From NCBI GenBank assembly GCA_964541895.1, contig CAZISM010000132.1, forward strand, positions 1 through 14,160: 14,160 nucleotides of DNA, given 5' to 3'. Under the pieces are notes generated by a model that saw only the letters and a list, made by a program, of their open reading frames with translations, had not been told where the DNA came from and did not search any database. This DNA comes from CAZISM01 sp964541895 (GTDB lineage Bacteria > Zhuqueibacterota > Zhuqueibacteria > Residuimicrobiales > Residuimicrobiaceae). Made by a program: the position numbers and the translations under genes. Positions 7,626-14,160 of this stretch are shown here, piece by piece (the stretch's first letter is position 1; every line of letters starts with the position of its first letter).

Positions 7626-10625
7626 ATGAAACCCCATGCCATGTTCGAGACGTTACGGCGTTGCCGGGCTAAATGGAGCCGAATAATATTTGTTTGGATT
7701 CTTTTCGCCGGCACCTTAACTTCGGCGCAGCATAATCCGCCGGTTCAGTTTCACTCCGTGATCGATATAACCGGCAACTGGCGTGAAAAAGAGTCGTTCC
7801 CTGATCGGGTTCAGACCAGCGAGCCAGATCTTCAGGATAACGATCAGCGGACCTTCCGGCAACGCCTCGCACTGACCGCCGGGCGATATGTGTTCGAGCT
7901 GGAATACGATTGCGGCCATGACCGCGTTCCAGGCCGCGCCCTGCAGGGCAAACTGGATTCCTTTGCCGGGTTTGCTATTGACGGACGCGTCTTAAACCTG
8001 GCGATGACGGTGAAAGGAAAGGGACCGATGCGGGCGGCCCGGGCAGAGCTGACACTCGACCGAAGGGCAGAGGTCAACCTGGCCTTGACGCTGTGCGCCA
8101 CGCGTCCGTTGCGAACCCGCCTTTACGCAGAAAATGCCTTGCCGGTTTCATCGCACTATCGTGCCATCCGTCCGGACGGAGGAGAGGAACTGGCGCTCAT
8201 TCGCGGCATCCCCTTTCTGGTCGCCAGTATCGCCCCGCAATTCATCATCGCGGCGCTGGATACAAAACCACGCATCGGCCTGCGTCCCTGGACCAAGGAC
8301 GGCTGGCGCCTGGATTGCGGAGGCATTGCCGCCAAGGCAATTCATTTTGCCGGCATGATCTCCAGCGTCGATCTGGCCAACGGTTCCTGGTACTCGAAAA
8401 AGGGGGATCACGGATATTCTCATTTTGTCGGCGACCAGGCCGGGACTATTTCAGTGCTCTGGGCGGATGGCGGCCGCAGCGATGTGCCGCTGATTTATGG
8501 CCTCAACTTTTGGTATGGTCGACCGTGGGATATCAACTGGCACTATTCGCCTTACGGCCAGGGCAGTTGGCCTTACGGCGCCAATTTTGATGCCGGCCTT
8601 TTTGGCGGCGATCCCAAACCGCGCCAGGTCATTCAGAATGCGCTGCGGCTTGTTGACGGCGAACGCACTTTCGGCGGACTCTCTAATTCGGTTCGCTATA
8701 TTTTAACCCTTGCCACGGGCGGCCGCAGGATTCAGAGCCTGCATATTCAGGGTGCGCCTGATCTTTACGGTTTTCCTCTGATCGGCGGCATCACGGTTGA
8801 GACCGAAGAGGATGGATCGTTGCTTCCTCTGCCAGAGTGTGGCGGGGGACAAGCGGTTGTCTACCCCATAACGCCCGAATCTGTCGCTGCGAAAAATCAC
8901 CATGAATCGATCAAGTCGGTGCAGCGCATCTTATACGCGTCGACAGACGACCTGCCTGCTTTGCAGCATCCCGTGATACCTGACGGCTATTTCGGCCCCG
9001 GATATGATTTCAGGGGTCCCAGGGAGGCCGTCTATGCCGCTACTTTTTTATATCACAACGGCCCGGAATGCGGATCGCATATCGATAACGCAGGAACGGG
9101 TTGTTCATCGAAAACCGTAGCCAAGGCGCTGAGCCACTATACAACCGGCATGGGCGTTTGGCGATACTATAATGTCCGCTACGATGGACTGGCGGATTTT
9201 TTCGGGGCTTATCAGGAGCGGGTACCCGGGTCAGCCGGCGCAACCGGTTCTGCCTGGAGTCGCGGCATTGGTGAGCTTTTGCGGGAGGCGGTTGCATTTG
9301 GTTACGATAAATTTGCCGATTCCTACATGGATTGGCTTGACAGCTGTCTCCTGGCAGATGCCACGCCGCCACACTGGATCCGCAACCCCGGTATGGCCAT
9401 GACCAGCGAAGGCGCTACACGGCGCCAAGTCGGCAAAATCGAAGAAACGGGCAACCGCGAAAACGACGGACACGGTATTTGCATGTGGGGCCGCTATATG
9501 GCCTGGCATTGGTCAGGCCGTTCCAGGGAGTGGAATGAACGGCGTTGGACGGCCACCTCCGCCGCTGCGGAGTGGATCGCCTGGCAGCTTTTAACCGAAT
9601 CCCAATTCCCCGGCCAAGGCAAGGATGTGCTTTATACCGAGAGCGAATGTGCGCATAATGATTATGACATCTACTCTTCGTATAATTGTTTACATGGCTT
9701 AAAGCTTTACCTTCGCTTGGCAGACCAATTGGCCAAGAAGGAGGAGGCAAAGCGCTGGCGAGCGATTTACGAGCGTCTGCGCAAGGGCATCCTGATGCAT
9801 CTTGTGGATGCGAGTCCCTGCGGTCCTGTTTGGCATACGGAGGAAAAATGCGACTGGCAGGATCACGCCCACAAACTGGTCCACCTTCATCTGGCCACGG
9901 AAGGCGACAGCTTTACCCCTCTCGACGATTATGGCCGGGGGGATGAACTCGAAAAGCGCTACCTCGAGATCAGTCGAAATTCCTATCGGTTCCTCATGCA
10001 GGAAAAAAATTTTGATTGCCTGCGTATGTACGGCTACGGTCAGGGCATGATGACCCAGGCTGCTCTGCTCCTGGATGAGATGGCGGACGCTGAACAATTC
10101 ATCAATAAAATGGTCAGTTATTGTTATTTGCCGAACCTCGGCGGCTGGATCTGCCCGGAAGGCATTATTGTCCATCGCGATAAAAAGTTGTACGTTCCGG
10201 TTAACGGCTATATGGGACAGGACTCGCACCTCGCCGATGCCACCAAAGCGTTACGAGTCATGATGGGCATTGACGACAACGACCCCCGCCACCTGCGCCT
10301 GGTGCCGCGTTTTCCGTTGTCTTGGCCACATTGTTCGGTGCAGCGTTTTCCGATGTTGACCGGTACACGGCGTCAGTTGGGCGGCTATACCTGCGACCGC
10401 ACGGCAGGCATGCTGCGTTTTGTGTTCACTTTCGAGAGCGCGGTGGATCGGCTGAGCGTTCGTTTGGGTCCTCTGCCTGTCGGGGAAAAAGCAAAAGCAG
10501 TAACCGTGGATGGCAGGGCTGTTGCGTTCCATGCCCAACATTCCGGAGACAGCGACTGGGTATGGGTTCGCGACCTGAGCGGTACGCAGGGGACCATAGA
10601 ATTACGAACCGAATCTCGTAGATGA
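7626..10625 (+). CDS. Secreted 999-residue putative carbohydrate-active enzyme, family not recognised
   Basis: I do not recognise the family. The N-terminus has basic residues (RRCRAKWSR) followed by a hydrophobic core and a cleavage site near TSA/Q at residue 34, a normal Sec signal. Residues about 35-400 look beta-rich and contain aromatic-rich GLNFWYGRPWDINWHYSPYG near 295 and YGFPLIGGI near 380. Residues about 470-885 look alpha-helical and toroid-like: GSHIDNAGTGC near 484, WSRGIGELLREAVAFGYDKF near 547, WGRYMAWHWSG near 622, ESECAHNDYDIYSSYNCLHG near 675, GYGQGMMTQAALLLDEMADA near 803 and CPEGIIVHRDKKLYVPVNGYMGQD split near 845. RHLRLVPRFPLSW followed by a beta domain to the end is the usual tail of (alpha/alpha)6 glycosidases and lyases. 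The fold and enzyme class are inferred from this layout. Candidate acidic groups are many and I cannot choose among them. It is first in the right block and ends 10 bases before the amidohydrolase, so the two are probably co-transcribed. Confidence 0.8.
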   Translation: MKPHAMFETLRRCRAKWSRIIFVWILFAGTLTSAQHNPPVQFHSVIDITGNWREKESFPDRVQTSEPDLQDNDQRTFRQRLALTAGRYVFELEYDCGHDRVPGRALQGKLDSFAGFAIDGRVLNLAMTVKGKGPMRAARAELTLDRRAEVNLALTLCATRPLRTRLYAENALPVSSHYRAIRPDGGEELALIRGIPFLVASIAPQFIIAALDTKPRIGLRPWTKDGWRLDCGGIAAKAIHFAGMISSVDLANGSWYSKKGDHGYSHFVGDQAGTISVLWADGGRSDVPLIYGLNFWYGRPWDINWHYSPYGQGSWPYGANFDAGLFGGDPKPRQVIQNALRLVDGERTFGGLSNSVRYILTLATGGRRIQSLHIQGAPDLYGFPLIGGITVETEEDGSLLPLPECGGGQAVVYPITPESVAAKNHHESIKSVQRILYASTDDLPALQHPVIPDGYFGPGYDFRGPREAVYAATFLYHNGPECGSHIDNAGTGCSSKTVAKALSHYTTGMGVWRYYNVRYDGLADFFGAYQERVPGSAGATGSAWSRGIGELLREAVAFGYDKFADSYMDWLDSCLLADATPPHWIRNPGMAMTSEGATRRQVGKIEETGNRENDGHGICMWGRYMAWHWSGRSREWNERRWTATSAAAEWIAWQLLTESQFPGQGKDVLYTESECAHNDYDIYSSYNCLHGLKLYLRLADQLAKKEEAKRWRAIYERLRKGILMHLVDASPCGPVWHTEEKCDWQDHAHKLVHLHLATEGDSFTPLDDYGRGDELEKRYLEISRNSYRFLMQEKNFDCLRMYGYGQGMMTQAALLLDEMADAEQFINKMVSYCYLPNLGGWICPEGIIVHRDKKLYVPVNGYMGQDSHLADATKALRVMMGIDDNDPRHLRLVPRFPLSWPHCSVQRFPMLTGTRRQLGGYTCDRTAGMLRFVFTFESAVDRLSVRLGPLPVGEKAKAVTVDGRAVAFHAQHSGDSDWVWVRDLSGTQGTIELRTESRR

Positions 10626-10635
10626 ATGGCAGATT

Positions 10636-11604
10636 ATGGACCGTCGTCAATTTTTAGGTATGACTCTTACTTCCGGCTTTTATACGTCTTGCCGGCATGT
10701 TCAGTACGAGCGAAAACGCCCCGCTTGCGACATTATCGATGCGCATCAGCATCTCTGGCATATACGCAAAGACCGCCCGGCTTGGTTGAGCGCGAATATG
10801 GGCATCTCTGAAGCCGGCAATATGAACGACTACCTCAACGCCATTCAAGGGCTCGGCATCACCAAAGCGATCTATATGGAAGTCGCCATCGAAACAGCGC
10901 GACTGGACGAAGAGGCTCGGTATATCATTCAGGTGTGCGAACGCAGAGACGGTCCCACGATAGCGGCGGTCATCGGCGGCAGGCCGACGGAAGATTCATT
11001 CGGGTTGTACATCAAACAGTATCAGGATAGTCCTTTCGTCAAGGGCGTTCGTTATATCATGAATACCGCCGAACAGCTGACCAGTCCGATTTTGAAACAG
11101 AATCTGCAGCTGTTAGGCCGGCTCGACCTCGCTTTTGATCTCAATGTTCCGCCAGCACTGCTTGCACACGGCGTACGTCTGATTGATGCCTGTCCGGATA
11201 CCCGATTTATCATCGATCATTGCGGCAACGCCGATCCGGTGGCCTTTCTGCCTGCCGGTGCTCAACGGCCGCGAGCCGCGCGGCATGATGCGGAGCGGTG
11301 GAAAAAGGATATGGAGGCCTTGAGTCAGAGAAAAAATGCGTGCTGCAAAATTTCCGGTCTGGTGGACGAGGTGCCCGGCGGCGGCTGGACCCTGCCCAGC
11401 TTGGCGGCTATCGTTAATTTTTGTCTGGATGTTTTTGGTGAGGATCGGGTCCTCTTTGCCGGCGACTGGCCGGTTTGTCTGGCCGGCGCCACGCTCAAAA
11501 CGTGGCTGAATACGTTATGGGACATCGTCGGCCGACGCCCGCCGGACGAATTAAAAAAGCTGTTCAGCGAAAATGCTGTACGATGGTATCGACTCAAATT
11601 CTGA
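10636..11604 (+). CDS. Amidohydrolase-2 family protein, L-fucono/L-rhamnono-lactonase-like, with Tat signal
   Basis: A 322-residue member of the group (COG3618-type) that includes lactonases opening L-fucono-1,5-lactone and L-rhamnono-lactone, the second step of the oxidative, non-phosphorylated deoxyhexose pathway. Visible metal and catalytic residues are DAHQHLW (His37, His39), Lys136 in FVKGVR, DHCGN (His195) and GDWPV (Asp277), in the expected order and spacing; the C-terminus FSENAVRWYRL is also typical. The N-terminus is unusual for this role: MDRRQFLGMTLTSGFYTSC is a twin-arginine signal ending in a possible lipobox (YTS-Cys19, Tyr at -3 is not standard). This implies export, perhaps as a lipoprotein, while known lactonases of this pathway are cytoplasmic. 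An exported relative may act on a different ester or lactone of the glycan. No good ribosome site is seen, and the close spacing suggests coupling to the gene before. No dehydrogenase or dehydratase of the pathway is present in the window. Confidence 0.88.
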   Translation: MDRRQFLGMTLTSGFYTSCRHVQYERKRPACDIIDAHQHLWHIRKDRPAWLSANMGISEAGNMNDYLNAIQGLGITKAIYMEVAIETARLDEEARYIIQVCERRDGPTIAAVIGGRPTEDSFGLYIKQYQDSPFVKGVRYIMNTAEQLTSPILKQNLQLLGRLDLAFDLNVPPALLAHGVRLIDACPDTRFIIDHCGNADPVAFLPAGAQRPRAARHDAERWKKDMEALSQRKNACCKISGLVDEVPGGGWTLPSLAAIVNFCLDVFGEDRVLFAGDWPVCLAGATLKTWLNTLWDIVGRRPPDELKKLFSENAVRWYRLKF

Positions 11605-11767
11605 AAGACGGTTTGTGCCGTGGCGTATTTGACATTACACTTGAGTGCAGGGAGTTTTTTCATGGCTCATACATTGAAACCATGGGCGGTCAGCGGTGAA
11701 AATTTCAGGTTAACTGTAAAATAATGGGGCAACTTTTTTTTAACCAGCCAGAAAGGAAGGCATCAAC
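11605..11767 (+). other. Intergenic gap with ribosome site; no clear terminator or promoter
   Basis: The 163-base gap holds no gene that I can support. A strong AGGAAGG ribosome site at 11754-11760 stands 7 bases before ATG 11768. A T8 run (11734-11741) is not preceded by a GC-rich stem. GGTTAA (11708-11713) and TTAACC (11740-11745) form an AT-rich inverted repeat flanking it, too weak to call a terminator. TTGACA at 11629-11634 has no fitting -10 box. Transcription may read through or restart here; the sequence does not decide. Confidence 0.5.
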
Positions 11768-13333
11768 ATGTTACGAACAATTGCATTGCAAATACTTTTG
11801 TCGTTGATCATAGTATTGACGACGTTCCCGGCCATGAGCGTATGGGCGCAAACATCTTTGGATGGCGCCAATCCGCCGCGTATCGTCGAATTCATCGGCG
11901 ATCAGCCCATGACGAGAGTGGATCGTCCCTTTGTATTGGTGGCGACCATTCATAATCCGGCAAAAATCGCTGCCCGGTTTACGGCCAAGCTGCAGCTGCC
12001 GGATGACGTGCGGGTCAAAGAGGGCGAGCGAGTATTAACGCTCGCTGCCAATGAAAAAACCGTTTTGAGATGGACCATCACGGCCAGCGAACCGTTGTAC
12101 GATGAAGTCAAGTTGTTGTTGACCCAGGGCCAGGCGGTTCTGGCCGCACGCCGCTTGCCGGTGCGTTTCCTGCCTGCTTTAAAACAGACCAAGCCTGCTT
12201 ATATCCCGGAACCCAGGCCCCTGCCTGGCAAAAAGATACTGGTGGGCGCTCATAATTGCCCTCTTTGGGAAGCCGATAAACCGCAGATGTGGGACCAGGT
12301 ATATTTCAAGCATCCGGAGCGCACTCCGGCCATGGGTTTTTATGCCCAGGAAAATCCGCAGGTCGCGGATTGGGAGACCAAGTGGGCTGTCGAGCATGGC
12401 ATCGATTATTTCATCTATTGCTGGTATCGCACCAGTCAAGGCGGCCCCGTAGAACAACGCTTTGGCAGTGCGATTCACGACGCTTTGTTTAAGTCCAGGT
12501 TCGTCGATAAGATAAAGTTTACGATCATGTGGGAGAACCAGAGCAAGGGTAAAGCCGGGGTCGCCGACGAGAACGATCTGCTCACCAACCTTCTGCCCTT
12601 CTGGATCGAGAATTATTTTAAACATCCAAGCTACCTCAAAGTGGACAACAAACCGCTGCTTTTTATTTATGTTCCCGGTAAAATATGGGGCCCCAAGACC
12701 GGCAGCGTCCTTGAAGATCTGGGCAGCGTGGAAAATGTGAAAAGCGCTTTTGAAAAAATGCGGGCGGCCTGCCGAAAGGTGGGCTTTGACGGCTTGACCA
12801 TTCTCGGTGAATACCGCGGCGCGGATTCGACCTACTTGCAGACCATGAAGGACATGGGATTTGATTATACCTTTGCCTATTGCTGGCATGTGCAAAACAG
12901 CCCCACGCCGCAGCAAGCCATTGACGCGCAGATGAAAAATCTGCGTACGATTCAGGATATGGGCATCATCCCGCAGGTCTGCACCCTCTCACAGGCCTGG
13001 AGCGGTTGGAGGGATGAAGGATCGATCTGGAAAATCCCGCCCACGGAATATGAAGCGTTCCTGCGCCAGGCCAAAGGTTTTATTGAAAAACTGCCGCAAG
13101 AGCAGCTCAGCAGCAGAATGGTTATTCTCGACAACTGGAACGAATGGAGCGAGGGCCATTATCTTTTGCCTTATACGGAACATGGTTTTGGCTATCTCGA
13201 TGCTGTGCGCAAAGTGTTTACGAGTGCGCCGGATGAACATGTCGATCTCATACCTGAAGATATTGGCATGGGACCTTATGAATCGGCCTATCGGGAGTTC
13301 CTGGCTAAAAAAAGACTGGAACCGGAAAAATGA
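11768..13333 (+). CDS. Secreted WbsX/GH99-like protein with N-terminal beta domain
   Basis: A 521-residue exported protein. A Sec signal covers residues 1-27 (VWA/Q). Residues about 35-137 look like an Ig-like beta domain (FVLVATIHNPAKIAARFTAKL, then ASEPLYDEVKLLL). From about 155 comes a TIM-barrel of the WbsX/GH99-like type: ILVGAHNCPLW, GIDYFIYCWYR near 211-221, FTIMWEN near 251-257, LLFIYVPG near 297, ILGEYRG near 345, TFAYCWH near 368, and the diagnostic DNWNEWSEGHYL at 455-466, where Glu459 and Glu462 correspond to the conserved acidic pair. Relatives include GH99 endo-alpha-mannosidases and proteins named after O-antigen gene wbsX. The signal peptide and company of sulfatases point to an extracellular glycan hydrolase, not a cytoplasmic glycosyltransferase, but specificity is unknown. 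It has a strong ribosome site and overlaps the next gene by four bases. Confidence 0.87.
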   Translation: MLRTIALQILLSLIIVLTTFPAMSVWAQTSLDGANPPRIVEFIGDQPMTRVDRPFVLVATIHNPAKIAARFTAKLQLPDDVRVKEGERVLTLAANEKTVLRWTITASEPLYDEVKLLLTQGQAVLAARRLPVRFLPALKQTKPAYIPEPRPLPGKKILVGAHNCPLWEADKPQMWDQVYFKHPERTPAMGFYAQENPQVADWETKWAVEHGIDYFIYCWYRTSQGGPVEQRFGSAIHDALFKSRFVDKIKFTIMWENQSKGKAGVADENDLLTNLLPFWIENYFKHPSYLKVDNKPLLFIYVPGKIWGPKTGSVLEDLGSVENVKSAFEKMRAACRKVGFDGLTILGEYRGADSTYLQTMKDMGFDYTFAYCWHVQNSPTPQQAIDAQMKNLRTIQDMGIIPQVCTLSQAWSGWRDEGSIWKIPPTEYEAFLRQAKGFIEKLPQEQLSSRMVILDNWNEWSEGHYLLPYTEHGFGYLDAVRKVFTSAPDEHVDLIPEDIGMGPYESAYREFLAKKRLEPEK

Positions 13334-14160
13334 AAATTTGGCAAACGAGTATTCAAACCGTTATCATGTTGTCGGCTTTAGCTTTCAATTATTGCGTCCG
13401 CGCAGAGGAGTCGGTCCATTCGCTGCGCGTGCCATTGGCCGGTCAGGAGCATAATGTCATTAAAACTTCCTGGCCGGCTATCGGCTGCTGGTTCTGGTCA
13501 GCCGCAGAATTCCAACCCGAGGGGTACAAACGGTTCATCGACCTGCATGCCACCCATTCGCATTTTGGCCTGCTCACCACCAGCATCCGCCATAACGTCG
13601 AGGTGACGCAGCCTGACGTGCATGATCAGATCAAGCGAGCGGCGCACTATGCGCGCAAACACGGCATGCAGATCGTGATGGATCTGGATGTCCGGCTGGC
13701 ACGGCAGACCTTCATGGACCAATATCCGGATGAGATGCAAGAGATTGTCCGTTTTCGTGAACTGGCGTTGCCGACCGAAGGCCGGGCTTCGTTGGCCATA
13801 GAGGCCTTTACGACGAGCGATCATTATACACCGGGTCATTTGGGTGTACGACCCTATGAATCACTTTCCGGACGGCTGTTGCGCGCCTTCTCCTATGTGG
13901 TTGGACCGCAAGGCATCGTGCCTGGCACCATAGAGGATATTACCGTTCGCTGTCAGATTAACAGCAATCCCGATCATTCGGTCAAGGTGACTATCCCCTG
14001 CACAACGGAGGATAAAGGGCGCACGGTGTGTGTTCTGGTATCGTTCACTCTTTTCTCGCCCGACGTCTTTGCCCCACACCTGCCAGAGTTCGAACGCACT
14101 ATTCTTGAACAGTATGCCGATGTCCCTCTGGCCGGCGCCTGCAAGGACGAATGGGGATTT
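13330..14160 (+). CDS. Secreted protein of unrecognised family, putative glycosidase, cut by right edge
   Basis: An open frame of 277 codons with no stop, beginning at ATG 13330 inside the ATGA overlap with the previous stop, so it is translationally coupled to the WbsX-like gene. Residues 1-25 are a Sec signal (cleavage near VRA/E). The mature part starts with KTSWPAIGCWFWSAAEF, then GYKRFIDLHATHSHFGLLTT, then VHDQIKRAAHYARKHGMQ and IVMDLDVRLARQTF. Alternating helices and strands at residues about 45-130 suggest the first units of a TIM-barrel, as in glycosidases. Residues about 140-245 look beta-rich (GRASLAIEAF, RLLRAFSYVV, SVKVTIP, RTVCVLVSF), like a domain inserted in a barrel. The last visible residues, LAGACKDEWGF, carry an Asp-Glu pair after a strand and could hold a catalytic residue. 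I cannot name the family; the enzyme class is inferred. The full gene must continue well past the edge. Confidence 0.85.
   Translation, partial: MKIWQTSIQTVIMLSALAFNYCVRAEESVHSLRVPLAGQEHNVIKTSWPAIGCWFWSAAEFQPEGYKRFIDLHATHSHFGLLTTSIRHNVEVTQPDVHDQIKRAAHYARKHGMQIVMDLDVRLARQTFMDQYPDEMQEIVRFRELALPTEGRASLAIEAFTTSDHYTPGHLGVRPYESLSGRLLRAFSYVVGPQGIVPGTIEDITVRCQINSNPDHSVKVTIPCTTEDKGRTVCVLVSFTLFSPDVFAPHLPEFERTILEQYADVPLAGACKDEWGF

Noticed and set aside
9699..10229. 176-codon open frame on the minus strand
   Set aside because: Opposite the helical core of the 999-residue gene; no domain or ribosome site supports it.
11629..11657. TTGACA box as a promoter for the WbsX-like gene
   Set aside because: No acceptable -10 hexamer at 16-18 bases (GAGTTT is found), and the distance to the gene is long.
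11475..11699. 74-codon plus-strand frame running from the amidohydrolase into the gap
   Set aside because: Mostly overlaps the amidohydrolase in another frame; no ribosome site and no protein-like pattern in the part beyond it.
11708..11745. Inverted repeat GGTTAA/TTAACC around a T8 run as a terminator
   Set aside because: The stem is short and AT-rich, the T run lies inside and not after the hairpin.
11768..13333. O-antigen or LPS synthesis role for the WbsX-like gene
   Set aside because: The protein has a Sec signal, and no other surface-polysaccharide synthesis gene is in the window.

Overview
The window is a plus-strand run of secreted carbohydrate-active genes around one sugar transporter. 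Nearly every intact protein has an export signal: Tat-type on sulfatase 2 and the lactonase-like amidohydrolase, Sec-type on the large hydrolase-like proteins. The organism is probably a diderm, glycan-degrading bacterium of moderate GC. FCB- or PVC-type lineages and candidate phyla such as KSB1 are plausible, but no phylogenetic marker is present and I cannot assign a phylum. No SusC/SusD pair, regulator, tRNA, rRNA, CRISPR array or mobile element is visible.

Layout, left block: the C-terminal part of a sulfatase (1-605), a second complete sulfatase (610-2040), the frameshifted 3' remnant of a right-handed beta-helix glycosidase-like gene (2041-2637), an intact 1116-residue DUF4450-type protein (2655-6005), a short start-less glycosidase-like remnant (6006-6423), and a RhaT-family sugar/proton symporter (6467-7504). 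A strong intrinsic terminator follows (7515-7561).

Right block: an unrecognised 999-residue secreted protein with a likely helical-toroid core (7626-10625), an amidohydrolase of the L-fucono/L-rhamnono-lactonase group (10636-11604), a 163-nt gap, a secreted WbsX/GH99-like protein (11768-13333) and, overlapping it by ATGA, a secreted gene running off the right edge (13330-14160).

Inferred joint role: sulfatases strip sulfate from a polysaccharide, large exported enzymes cut the backbone and side chains, RhaT imports a released deoxyhexose such as L-rhamnose, and the lactonase homologue belongs to the oxidative deoxyhexose pathway. The target could be a sulfated rhamnose- or fucose-containing glycan, or a pectin-like glycan. 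The sequence alone does not fix it. The most interesting points are the two large secreted proteins with no recognised family, the Tat-exported lactonase homologue, and two broken hydrolase genes that each abut the stop codon of the gene before them.
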